From UBA10649 sp963700745 (GTDB lineage Bacteria; Actinomycetota; Actinomycetes; S36-B12): a DNA stretch of 64,000 nt. The notes under the pieces are model-generated. The model ran no database searches, was not told the DNA's origin, and saw only the letters and a list, made by a program, of their open reading frames with translations. Of the stretch, positions 36,037 through 44,954 are shown piece by piece. Position numbers and translations under genes: made by a program. The stretch's first letter is position 1. Every line of letters starts with the position of its first letter. The stretch covers positions 124,001-188,000 of the forward strand of contig CAVOYT010000003.1 of assembly GCA_963700745.1 (NCBI GenBank), in the 5' to 3' direction.

Positions 36037-37206
36037 GTGCCACTGCCAGAGACGGCCGGCATCGTCGTGATCGGCGGCGGCGTGATGGGGACGAGCATTG
36101 CCTTCCACCTGGCGGAGGCCGGGGTCCGCGACGTGGTTCTCCTCGAGCAGGGACAGCTCGGCAGCGGGTCGACGTGCAAGGCGGCTGGCGGCGTCCGCGC
36201 CCAGTTCTCGGACCCGGTCAACATCGCCCTCGGCATGCGGGGCCTGGACGCGTTCGAGCGCTTCCCCGACCGCCCCGGGCAGGAGATCGACCTGCGTCAG
36301 CCGGGCTACCTGTTCCTGCTCAGCACCCCCGAGGAGGTCGAGACCTACGAGGCGTCGGTGGCCCTCCAGAACAGCATGGGCGTGCCCAGCCGGATGCTGA
36401 CGGCGCGGGAGGCGATCGAGCTGTCGCCGGCCGTTGCCCGCGAGGGCCTGCTGGCCGCGTCCTTCCACCAGCGGGACGGCTACTGCTCTCCCGAGTCCGT
36501 CGTGCTCGGCTACGCCACGGGCGCTCGGCGACACGGTGCCACCATCCGCACCGGCGTCACGGTCACGGGGATGCGGACCCGGGGCGACGAGATCATCGGG
36601 GTCGAGACCGACCTGGGCGTCATCGGGACGTCGACCGTCGTATGCGCCGCTGGCGCCTGGTCGCGGGACATCGGAGCAATGGCCGGCGTCGACCTGCCGG
36701 TGGACCCCTTGCGTCGTCAGATCCTCATCAGCGAGCCGCTGCCTGCAGGCCTGCTCCCACTGCTGCCCGACATCCGTGCCCATGACGATCGACGCGGGCA
36801 CCACGTTCTACTTCCATCGCGAGGGCCCCGGCCTGCTGATGGGAATGTCGTACCAGGGCGAGTCGCCGGGCTTCCGCACCGACTACAGCGAGGACTGGCT
36901 GCCGGACCTGATGGCGGCGATCGAGCGCACGAGCGCCGGCACTGCTGGACGTCGGCATCGCACACCGATGGGTGGGGATGTACGAGGTGACCCCGGACCA
37001 CAACGCCCTGCTCGGCGAGTCCACCGCCGCGTCACGGTTCCTGTACGCCACGGGCTTCTCCGGACACGGCTTCCTGCAGGGGCCGGCGGTCGGCGAGGTC
37101 ATCCGTGACCTCTACCTCGGCATCGAGCCGTTCCTCGACGTGTCACCCGTTCACCGCCGACCGATTCGCCTCTGGCGCGCTGCGCGGCGAGGCGAACATC
37201 GTGTGA
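36037..37206 (+). CDS. FAD-dependent oxidoreductase, DAO/sarcosine oxidase family (three frameshifts)
   Basis: A 388-residue flavin amine oxidase. The N-terminal FAD site is GIVVIGGGVMGTSIAFHLAE, then GSGSTCKAAGGVRAQFSD. Later pieces are TTFYFHREGPGLLMGMSYQG, HRWVGMYEVTPDHNALLG and FLYATGFSGHGFLQGPAVGE. Insertions near 36785, 36945 and 37150 are assumed; the corrected end FTADRFASGALRGEANIV stops at 37204-37206. Relatives oxidise sarcosine, pipecolate or other N-substituted amino acids. Next to ALDH7, oxidation of pipecolate to the semialdehyde precursor is an attractive guess. Confidence 0.82.
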
Positions 37207-37965
37207 TGCAGGACCGGATCTGGGCCGCGATGCACGAGCTGGCCGCCACCGCAGGCTCCGACGCCGGCCACCGCGCCGCGGGCCGTGTCGGCGTGGTCAC
37301 GGTGTCGGACATGGGCGTTCCGCACGCCTGGGGGGTGAACGCGGTCGTAGGACCGGCGGTGCCGCCCGCAGCCGACCTGTCCGAGGCGATCGACTGGCTG
37401 CGGGACCACGACCGACGGGGCCGGCTGGCGGGTGTCGGTGCCGCCGCAGATCCAGGGGCCGGTGGCGGCGATGGCCGGGCTGGCGGTGGTCGACTCGCTG
37501 CCGTTGTTCGCCATGCCAGCCGAGCGGGCGGACGCGCTCGGCCCGGCCTCGGTCGCGGGTATGCGACATCTCCACGGCGCCGAGCCTCGAGGAGGTCGTG
37601 GCCGCCTACGGAGGCTGGATGTCCGACGACCACCTGGCCCGACTCCTCGTGACACCTGCCGATCTGACCAACCCACGCCGGGGCTTCCTCGTCGCCAGCC
37701 TGGACGACACCCCGATCGGCTGCGCCTTCGTGTGGTGGATGGCGGGCACCGGCTACCTGTCCGGCATCGGCGTCCTGCCGCAGCACCGCGGCCGGGGGTT
37801 CGGACGAGCCCTCACGACGGCCGCGACGTCGCTCGCCGCGACGGGGCCGGTCGACGGCCCGACGCCGGACGTGATCTGGATGGGTGCCACGCAGGAGGGG
37901 GCGTCCCTGTACGCGCGCATGGGCTTCGAGCACCTGGACACCGAGGTGCGGTTGGGGCCGCCTAG
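37206..37965 (+). CDS. GNAT family N-acetyltransferase with N-terminal extension (frameshifted)
   Basis: Starts at ATG 37206, sharing one base with the oxidase stop. The first half (MQDRIWAAMHELAATAGSDA, WGVNAVVGPAVPPAADLSEA, AAMAGLAVVDSLPLFAMPA) resembles the N-lobe of tandem GNATs. The second half has the acetyl-CoA loop YLSGIGVLPQHRGRGFGRAL and GASLYARMGFEHLDTE. Breaks near 37420, 37565 and at the end are assumed. The end at 37965 is chosen because the TAG there lies in a CTAG shared with the convergent ogt gene. Substrate unknown. Confidence 0.72.
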
Positions 37966-38496
37966 AGCAGGACGCCCTCGTGCTCGAGCAGGCTCACCTT
38001 GATGTCGAGTCCGTACCCGTAGCCGCCGAGGCCGTTCGAGGCGACGACGCGGTGGCAGGGGATGAACGGCGCCACGAGATTCGACGAGCACACCGTGCCC
38101 GCAGCGCGGGCCGCCCGCGGGCGCCCGGCCCGGCGAGCGAGGCCCGCGTAGGTGTCGATGCTGCCGGCCCTGATCTGGCGCATCGCGCGCCACGCCTGCT
38201 GCTGGAACGGGCCGCCGGGCTGGCTCACCGAGACCTCGTCGAGGGCGTCGAGGTCGCCGTCGGCGTAGCGCGCGAGGACGTCGGCGATGAACGGCACGGT
38301 GCTGCGCGGGCGCACGTCGTAGCCGACCGGGATCCGCTGGAGCGCGTCGTCGAGGTCCCGGTAGGTCGAGGCGACGACGGCACCGTATTCCGTCGGACCG
38401 AGGTCACCCGCAGTGTGCGGGTCGACGACAACGACGATGGGGCCCCGCGGGCGTGCGGTACGTGGCGGCCAGAAGCGCCCCGACCGGATGGGACAT
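37962..38496 (-). CDS. ogt: methylated-DNA--protein-cysteine methyltransferase (Ogt/MGMT), one frameshift
   Basis: Repairs O6-alkylguanine by transferring the alkyl group to its own Cys. The acceptor site is APFIPCHRVVASNGLGGYGY, preceded by the helix-turn-helix region QQQAWRAMRQIRAGSIDTYA. N-terminus MSHPVGALLAATYRTPAGP, then after an inserted base near 38435 VVVVDPHTAGDLGPTEYGAV. About 177 residues, normal length. It follows the DAHP synthase gene by 2 bases on the minus strand, so it is probably co-transcribed. Ada fusion domains are absent. Confidence 0.9.
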
Positions 38497-38498
38497 CG

Positions 38499-39830
38499 CT
38501 AGCGCATCATCAGCATGTCGGCGACGAGGAAGGCGAGCTCCAGGCTCTGCTCGCGGTTCAGCCGCGGATCGCAGGCGGTCTCGTAGCGGTCCCCGAGGTT
38601 TCCCTCGAGCACGCCACCGGTGCCACCGACGCACTCGGTGACGTCGTCACCGGTGAGCTCGATGTGGATACCGCCCGGAATCGTCCCGAGATTGCGATGG
38701 ACCTCGAAGAAGCCCTCGACCTCGGTCACCACGTCGTCGAACTGACGGGTCTTGTGGCCGGACGCGGCCTCGCGGGTGTTGCCGTGCATCGGATCGCACA
38801 CCCACACGACCGGAATGCCGCTGGCGTCGACCTTCTGCACGATGCTCGGCAGGGCGTCGCGGACCTTCGCCGAGCCCATGCGGGTGATCAGCGTGAGTCG
38901 GCCGGGGACTGCGGTCCGGATTCAGCATCTCGCACATCTGCACGACCTCGTCCGGCGACGCCGTCGGGCCGACCTTCACGCCGATCGGGTTGTGGATCGT
39001 CGACGCGAAGTGCACGTGCGCACCGTCGAGCTGGCGAGTGCGCTCGCCGATCCACAGGAAGTGCCCGGAGACGTCGTACGGCAGGCCGGTCCGCGAGTCG
39101 ATGCGCGTCAGCGCCCGCTCGTAGTCGATGGACAGCGCCTCGTGCGCGGCGTAGAACTCCACCCGCTGCAGTTCCTCCGGGTCAGCACCGATGGCGTGCA
39201 TGAAGGACAGCGCGCGATCGATGTCGGCCGCCATGGCCTCGTACCGCTGACCGGCAACCGAGTCACGGACGAAGTCCTGGTTCCACGCGTGCACCTGGCG
39301 CAGGTCGGCGTAGCCGCCCTGGGTGAAGGCGCGCACCAGGTTGAGTGCCGCGCTCGACGCGTTGTAGGCGCGGACGAGCCGCTGCGGGTCCGGACGACGG
39401 CCCTCAGCCTCGAACGCCAGCGCGTTGACCGCGTCACCGAAGTACGACGGGAGCTCGACTCCTCCGCGGGTCTCGAGGCAGCTGCGAGCGCGGCTTGAAG
39501 TACTGGCCCGCCATCCGGCCGACCTTGATCACCGGGCAGCGACGCGGCGTACGTGAGGATGACCGACATCTGCAGCACGGTCTTCAGCCGAGCCCGGATC
39601 GAGTCGGCATTGTTCCCGGCGAAGGTCTCCGCGCAGTCGCCGCCCATGAGGACGAAGGCACGCCCCTGCGCCGCCTCGGACAGGCGGGTCGCCAGCACGT
39701 CGCACTCGCCGGCGAACACCAGCGGAGGAAGGGTGGACAGCTCGTCGAGAGCGGCCTCGAGCTCGACCTGATCCGGCCAGGGCGGCTGCTGGGCAGCCGG
39801 CAGGTCCGGCCAGGTGATGGCGTCACGCAT
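38499..39830 (-). CDS. class II 3-deoxy-7-phosphoheptulonate synthase (frameshifted)
   Basis: First enzyme of the shikimate pathway (PEP + erythrose 4-phosphate). Class II features: start MRDAITWPDLPAAQQPPWPD, FVLMGGDCAETFAGNNADSI with the metal-binding Cys, LVRAFTQGGYADLRQVHAWN, YDVSGHFLWIGERTRQLDGA, HNPIGVKVGPTASPDEVV, and WVCDPMHGNTREAASGHKTR near the C-terminus. Breaks near 39530, 39490 and 38915 are assumed. ATG 39830 lies 6 bases after TAACCT. Lies near the PASTA kinase and PFK genes, as in other actinobacteria. Confidence 0.93.
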
Positions 39831-39836
39831 CCCACA

Positions 39837-39842
39837 AGGTTA
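39837..39842 (-). promoter_or_regulatory. -10 box of leaderless promoter (DAHP synthase)
   Basis: TAACCT on the minus strand, 6 bases before the ATG at 39830. Confidence 0.6.
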
Positions 39843-39901
39843 GGGCACGGGCCGGAGTGCTCCGACCCGTGCCCTGACGCGCTGCTCCCTCGGGCGACGC
39901 C

Positions 39902-40929
39902 CTATCCGAAGAGGGACTTGGCCTCCTCGTATCGCTCCATCGGCACGGTCTTGAGGACGCCGGTGGCCTCCTGCAGCGGGACCCGCACGATGTCGGTGCC
40001 CTGGAGGGCGACCATGGTGCCCCACGCCTCGTCCTTCACTGCGGTGATGGCGTTGAGGCCGAAGCGGGTGGCGAGCACACGGTCGAACGAGGTCGGCGAC
40101 GCCGCCGCGCTGGATGTGGCCGAGCACCACGGAGCGCGACTCGTGCCCGGTGCGCTCCTCGAGCTGCTCGGCCAGCCACTCGCCGATGCCGGACAGCTTG
40201 ACGTGGCCGAACGAGTCGAGGGACTGCGTCCTTGGTCACCAGCTGGCCGCCCTTGGGCAGCGCGCCCTCGGCCACCACGATGATCGGCGCGTAGCCGTCC
40301 TTGTACCGGGACTCGACCCAGCCGACGACCTCGTCCATGTCGAACTCGACCTCGGGGATGAGGATGGCGTTCGCGCCGCCGGCCATGCCGGAGTGCAGGG
40401 CGATCCAGCCCGCATGCCGGCCCATGACCTCGCAGACGAGGACGCGGTGGTGCGACTCGGCCGTCGTGTGCAGGCGGTCGATGGCCTCGGTGGCGATGCT
40501 CACCGCGGTGTCGAAGCCGAAGGTGTAGTCGGTGGCGCTCAGGTCGTTGTCGATGGTCTTCGGGACGCCGATGACGTGGAAGCCGTGCTCGGTGAGCGTG
40601 GTCGCGACGCCGAGGGTGTCCTCGCCGCCGATCGCGATGAGGGCGTCGATGCCGAGCTTGGTGAGGTTCTCCTCGGTGCGCTCGATGCCGCCGTCGATCT
40701 TCACCAGGTTGGTGCGGGAGGAGCCGAGGATCGTGCCGCCGCGCGGGAGGATGCCGCGGACCGCCGGGATGTCCAGCGGCATGGTCAGTCCCTCGAGCGG
40801 GCCCTTCCAGCCGTCGCGGAAGCCCACGAACTCGTATCCGTACTCGGTCACTCCGCGCCGAACGACACCGCGGATGACCGCGTTGAGGCCTGGGCAGTCG
40901 CCGCCACCAGTGAGAACTCCGACGCGCAT
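39902..40929 (-). CDS. pfkA: 6-phosphofructokinase, probably PPi-dependent (two frameshifts)
   Basis: Phosphorylates fructose 6-phosphate in glycolysis. Seen: MRVGVLTGGGDCPGLNAVIR, FRDGWKGPLEGL, RGGTILGSSRTNL, LIAIGGEDTLGVA near residue 98, GVPKTIDNDLSATDYTFGFD near 120 and VCEVMGRHAGWIAL. In the donor-selecting positions it has Asp after GGE (E. coli Gly104) and Lys in PKTIDND (E. coli Gly124). That combination is found in PPi-dependent group III enzymes, such as that of Amycolatopsis methanolica. Insertions near 40225 and 40105 are assumed. It has its own GAAAGGG ribosome binding site. Confidence 0.9.
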
Positions 40930-41082
40930 GGGTCACGCACCCTTTCGTCTGCGGGCTCGTGGCCCGGATCCCGCCGGGTTCGGTCCACCCGGCTCGAGGT
41001 CTCCAAGCCTAGCCGCGGGTGCAAGCGCTGTCATCACCAGGCGAGGGTCGACGGTCGAGCCGCGCGACCCGCGCGCGGCAAC

Positions 41083-41088
41083 TAGGGT
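41083..41088 (+). promoter_or_regulatory. -10 box of leaderless promoter (glycerol kinase)
   Basis: TAGGGT, 6 bases before the ATG at 41095. Confidence 0.6.
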
Positions 41089-41094
41089 CGGATC

Positions 41095-42570
41095 ATGCCC
41101 GCCATCCTCGCGATCGACGCCGGCACGACCGGCATCACCGCCCTGGTCGTCGACGAGAGCGCGACCGTCATCGCCCGCGGATACCAGGAGTTCCCCCAGC
41201 ACTTCCCGGCCGACGGCTGGGTCGAGCACGACCTCGGCGAGATGTGGTCCGCGACCCTCGCGGCGACCCGACAGGTCCTGTCCGCGACCGACGTCGACCT
41301 CGTGGCAGTGGGCATCACGAACCAGCGCGAGACCGCCTGCCTGTGGGACCGCGAGACGCTCGGGGCGCCTCGGCGGGCCATCGTCTGGCAGGACCGGCGC
41401 ACCGCCGGTCTGTGCGAGACGCTGCGCGAGGACGGCCACGAGCCGCTGATCGCCGAGCGCACCGGCCTGCGCCTGGATCCGTACTTCACCGCGACCAAGC
41501 TCGCCTGGATCCGCTCGAACGACCCGCATGCCTGGAGCGGGGTGGAATCCGGCCGTACCGCCGTCGGAACCGTGGACTCCTACCTCGTGGCGCGAATGTC
41601 CCGGGGGCTGTTCCACATCACCGACGCAACCAATGCCTCCCGGACCCTGCTGTACGACCTGCAGACCGGAGACTGGAGCGAGGAACTGTGCTCCGTGTTC
41701 GGCGTCCCGATCGAGGCCCTGCCGGAGATCGTGCCCTCCTACGGCTCGCTGGCGCGCACGGACCCGGACGCCTTCCTCGGCCTGGACCTGCCCATCGCCG
41801 GGATCGCCGGTGACCAGCAGGCGGCGCTGGTCGGCCAGGCCGGCTTCACGGTCGGGTCGGCCAAGTGCACGTACGGCACGGGGTCCTTCCTGCTTGTCCA
41901 CACGGGCGACCGCATCCGACGATCCGGTCACGGCCTGCTGACGACCGTGGCCCTCGCCCACCCCGACGGCCGGCGGGACTTCGCACTCGAGGGCGCAGTC
42001 TTCGTGACCGGCGCCGCCGTCCAGTGGCTGCGGGACGGCCTGGGGATCATCGACTCCGCCGACGAGATCGAGGAGCTGGCCGCCAGCGTCCCCGATTCCG
42101 GTGGCGTGGTCTTCGTCCCGGCCCTCACGGGGCTGGGCGCCCCCGAATGGGATCCGACGGCCCGCGGGCTGATCATCGGCATCACTCGCGGCACCACGCG
42201 GGCACACATCGCGCGGGCGACTCTCGACGCCATCGCCTTCCAGGTGCGGGACATCGTCGACCTGATGCGCCGCGACGGCGGCGTCACCCTCCACCGCCTG
42301 TCGATCGACGGCGGGGCCGCGATCAACGATCTGCTCTGCCAGCTTCAGGCCGACGCGGTGCGCCTCGCGGTCGACCGCTCGGCGGAACTGCAGACGACCG
42401 GGCTCGGCGCCGCGTTCCTCGCCGGACTGGCGGTAGGCGTCTGGCCGTCGACCGATGCCCTCGCCAGTACGCGCCGGTCCTCCGGCGTCTTCGAACCCGG
42501 CCCGATCGACCAGGTGATGCACGATCGATGGCGCGAGGCGATCGCGCGCAGCCGCCGCTGGTCGGTGTAG
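41095..42570 (+). CDS. glpK: glycerol kinase (FGGY family)
   Basis: Unbroken 491-residue FGGY carbohydrate kinase. ATP-binding ILAIDAGTTGITALVVD, GITNQRETACLWDRETLG, IVWQDRRTAGLCE, LDPYFTATKLAWI, the catalytic Asp in IAGIAGDQQAALVGQAGF, KCTYGTGSFLLVHTG and FVPALTGLGAPEWDP are all glycerol kinase motifs. It phosphorylates glycerol to glycerol 3-phosphate. No glpF or glpD is next to it, but a lysophospholipid acyltransferase and an esterase follow, which suggests lipid turnover. Confidence 0.93.
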   Translation: MPAILAIDAGTTGITALVVDESATVIARGYQEFPQHFPADGWVEHDLGEMWSATLAATRQVLSATDVDLVAVGITNQRETACLWDRETLGAPRRAIVWQDRRTAGLCETLREDGHEPLIAERTGLRLDPYFTATKLAWIRSNDPHAWSGVESGRTAVGTVDSYLVARMSRGLFHITDATNASRTLLYDLQTGDWSEELCSVFGVPIEALPEIVPSYGSLARTDPDAFLGLDLPIAGIAGDQQAALVGQAGFTVGSAKCTYGTGSFLLVHTGDRIRRSGHGLLTTVALAHPDGRRDFALEGAVFVTGAAVQWLRDGLGIIDSADEIEELAASVPDSGGVVFVPALTGLGAPEWDPTARGLIIGITRGTTRAHIARATLDAIAFQVRDIVDLMRRDGGVTLHRLSIDGGAAINDLLCQLQADAVRLAVDRSAELQTTGLGAAFLAGLAVGVWPSTDALASTRRSSGVFEPGPIDQVMHDRWREAIARSRRWSV

Positions 42571-42588
42571 GAGGCCAGCGAGCTTCGA

Positions 42589-43314
42589 TCAGTCCTCGTC
42601 GACGGCGACCATGGAACGCGAGTCTGCCGGCGACCCCTCGGCGATGAGTTCCTTGGCGCGGGTCGCGTACATGTCGACGTACTCCTGGCCCGACAGGGAC
42701 ATCAGTTCGTACATGACCTCGTCCGTGACCGATCGCAGGACGAACCGATCGTTCTGGAGTCCGTCGTAGCGGGCGAAGTCCAGTGGGCGGCCGATGCGTA
42801 CGCCGACCCGACGCAGACTCGGGCGCAACTGACCGGGCGGCTGGATCTCGTAGGTGTTGATCATGGCGACCGGGATGATCGGCACGTCCGCCTCCATCGC
42901 CATTCGGGCAACGCCGGTCTTGCCGCGATACAGGGTCCCGTTCGGCGATCGAGTGCCCTCGGGATAGATCCCCAGCAGGCTGCGTTCGCCGAGGATGCGC
43001 AGTCCCGTACGCAGCGCGGCCTCGGAGGCCCGGCCACCCGAGCGATCCACGGGCACCTGGCCGACCCCGGCGAAGAAGGCCTTGGTGAAGAAGCCTTTGA
43101 TCCCCGGCCCGGTGAAGTAGTCGCTCTTGGCGAGGAAGGTGATAGGGCGCGGGACCACAAGCGGCAGGAAGAAGGAATCGGAGAAGGAAAGGTGGTTGCT
43201 GGCGAGGATCGCCCCGCCCTTGTCGGGCACATGGTCCAGGCCTTCCACCCAGGGACGGAACAGCACACGGAGCCATGGTCCAACGATCACGACCTTCAGG
43301 ATCCAGTAGAGCAT
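42589..43314 (-). CDS. 1-acyl-sn-glycerol-3-phosphate acyltransferase (PlsC-like)
   Basis: A 241-residue membrane-associated acyltransferase. The HX4D catalytic motif is ILASNHLSFSDSFFLP near residue 38; the glycerophosphate-binding motif is LGIYPEGTRSPNGTLYRGK near 113; VPIIPVAMINTYEI follows. One N-terminal hydrophobic helix. It makes phosphatidic acid, or acylates a related lipid such as a mannoside. Start 43314 has GGAGGGG upstream; longer frames upstream run into the divergent esterase and are rejected. Confidence 0.9.
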   Translation of the reverse strand: MLYWILKVVIVGPWLRVLFRPWVEGLDHVPDKGGAILASNHLSFSDSFFLPLVVPRPITFLAKSDYFTGPGIKGFFTKAFFAGVGQVPVDRSGGRASEAALRTGLRILGERSLLGIYPEGTRSPNGTLYRGKTGVARMAMEADVPIIPVAMINTYEIQPPGQLRPSLRRVGVRIGRPLDFARYDGLQNDRFVLRSVTDEVMYELMSLSGQEYVDMYATRAKELIAEGSPADSRSMVAVDED

Positions 43315-43387
43315 CGGCGCCCCTCCCTTCGAATGGCACACTAGTGGGCGGTCGCCCGATGCGAGCGGTCTGGACGGAAGGAATCCC

Positions 43388-44134
43388 ATGACGGTCATGC
43401 CCGGCGCCGAGCCGTGGTCCGCTGACGGCAACGAGATCGGCATCCTGCTCCTCCACGGGTTCACGGGCTCTCCGGCCTCCATGAAGCCCTGGGGACACGA
43501 ACTCGCCGAAGAGGGGTGGACTGTCCGCGTGCCGCGACTGCCCGGGCACGGCACCAAGTGGGAGGACGCGAACCTCACGACTTGGCACGACTGGTACGCC
43601 GAGGCCGAACGGAACCTGCTCGACCTCCAGTCGCGCTGCAGCAAGGTCTTCGTCATGGGCCTGTCGATGGGGGGATCACTCACGCTGCGACTGGCCGAGC
43701 TTCACGACGACGACATCACCGGCATCGTGCTCGTCAACCCCGCCGTCCACACCGAACGCTGGGACCGGCACCTGCTGCCCTTCCTGCAGCGATTCGTCGG
43801 TTCGTTCCCCGGTATCAGCAACGACATCGCCAAGCCGGGCCAGGACGAGATCGCCTACGACAAGATCCCCCTCAAGGCCGCCTACTCCCTCTCGGACCTG
43901 TGGCAGGTCACGAAGACGAACCTCCCGCAGGTGACGCAGCCTCTGCTGCTGCTGCGCAGTGCCGTCGACCATGTGGTCGAGGCGTCCAACTCGGAGTACA
44001 TCCTTGCCAACGTCGCATCGACAGATACGACCGAAATCGTCCTCCAGGACTCGTTCCACGTCGCAACCCTCGACCACGACGCCCCGATCATCGTCCGCGA
44101 CAGCATCGCGTTCGTTCGGCGGCTCACGGCGTGA
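43388..44134 (+). CDS. alpha/beta hydrolase, carboxylesterase/monoacylglycerol lipase-like
   Basis: A 248-residue serine hydrolase. Oxyanion region GILLLHGFTGSPASM near residue 20, nucleophile in VFVMGLSMGGSLTL (Ser of GLSMG, near residue 97), acid Asp in RSAVDHVVEASNSEYI and His in DSFHVATLDHDAP. The pattern matches Est30/monoacylglycerol-lipase-like carboxylesterases. Shine-Dalgarno GGAAGGAA precedes the ATG. Overlaps the next gene by GTGA. Adjacent to the divergent PlsC-like gene, so short- or medium-chain acyl ester turnover is plausible. Confidence 0.88.
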   Translation: MTVMPGAEPWSADGNEIGILLLHGFTGSPASMKPWGHELAEEGWTVRVPRLPGHGTKWEDANLTTWHDWYAEAERNLLDLQSRCSKVFVMGLSMGGSLTLRLAELHDDDITGIVLVNPAVHTERWDRHLLPFLQRFVGSFPGISNDIAKPGQDEIAYDKIPLKAAYSLSDLWQVTKTNLPQVTQPLLLLRSAVDHVVEASNSEYILANVASTDTTEIVLQDSFHVATLDHDAPIIVRDSIAFVRRLTA

Positions 44135-44559
44135 ACACCCGCGACTCCGACCTTCCCGAGCATGAGCAGCGTGCCTGGGACGCGATCGTCGCGGACCTGA
44201 GCGGGCAGATCGACCTCGGCCCGCAGTTCCCCAAGGAGAACTCGCTGCCGCCGCTGGCCGCCACCGGCGACCTGCCCGATCCCCTCGAGGAACCGGTCGA
44301 CCTCGACGAGGACGAGGACGATGCCGGCTTCGAGCCACCCCACCCGCCGCCGCTTCCCCGCCCCTCGGACACCGCAGGCCGTTTCGCCTGGGCCGCAGTC
44401 GCCGCCGGCCCGCTCCTGGTCCTCGCGACCAATCTGCTGAGCTGGGACAGTTGGCTCTCCGGGCTCGGCGTCGCCCTCACCGTCGGTGGCTTCGCCGCCC
44501 TCATCGCACGAATGAAGGACGAACGGGAGGACGACGGCGACAACGGCGCCATCGTGTGA
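44131..44559 (+). CDS. hypothetical membrane protein, acidic/proline-rich N-terminus
   Basis: A 142-residue protein with GTG start overlapping the esterase stop (GTGA). Residues 1-80 are soluble, acidic and Pro-rich (LEEPVDLDEDEDDAGFEPPH). Two membrane helices follow (FAWAAVAAGPLLVLATNLL and LSGLGVALTVGGFAALIARM), with a short charged tail. Related small proteins are found downstream of esterase genes in actinobacteria, as far as I recall, but no function is known. It is likely co-translated with the esterase. Confidence 0.75.
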   Translation: MNTRDSDLPEHEQRAWDAIVADLSGQIDLGPQFPKENSLPPLAATGDLPDPLEEPVDLDEDEDDAGFEPPHPPPLPRPSDTAGRFAWAAVAAGPLLVLATNLLSWDSWLSGLGVALTVGGFAALIARMKDEREDDGDNGAIV

Positions 44560-44615
44560 ATGCCCGGTCGAGGTCCGGCCTCAGCGGAATGCGCGGTCGT
44601 GAACTGCTGGCCGAC

Positions 44616-44834
44616 TCAGGGGCGCGAATGCTCCTCGTAGTAGCCGGCGAGCCAGCCGACCTCGAAGCCAAAGGTGGGATCGTTTCGTTCGGCAGTGTCC
44701 ATCAGGCGCACGTGAGTTGTCGGCGAACTGAAGTAGGACCGGGGCGGTTCCGTGCCGGCCTTCCTGGCTGTCGCCTGACCGTGGAGTCTGCCGGCGCAGA
44801 ACTGCTTCCACCAGTCCTCGTCGATCGTCGTCAT
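44616..44834 (-). CDS. small hypothetical protein, 72 residues
   Basis: Opens MTTIDEDWWKQFCAGRLHGQ and ends GFEVGWLAGYYEEHSRP. Aromatic-rich, soluble, single Cys. A GAGGGGG ribosome binding site lies 7 bases before the ATG, which supports it as real. No family is recognised. It stands alone between two larger genes. Confidence 0.55.
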   Translation of the reverse strand: MTTIDEDWWKQFCAGRLHGQATARKAGTEPPRSYFSSPTTHVRLMDTAERNDPTFGFEVGWLAGYYEEHSRP

Positions 44835-44954
44835 CGTCGCCCCCTCGGTGCCACGTAGCAGGAGGCGACGCTACGCGCCTGACAGGCCCCGGCGCCACGA
44901 CGACACGCGAACGGGACAACGGCAGGAATAGTTGCCAGACGCGTCCGAGTCCGC

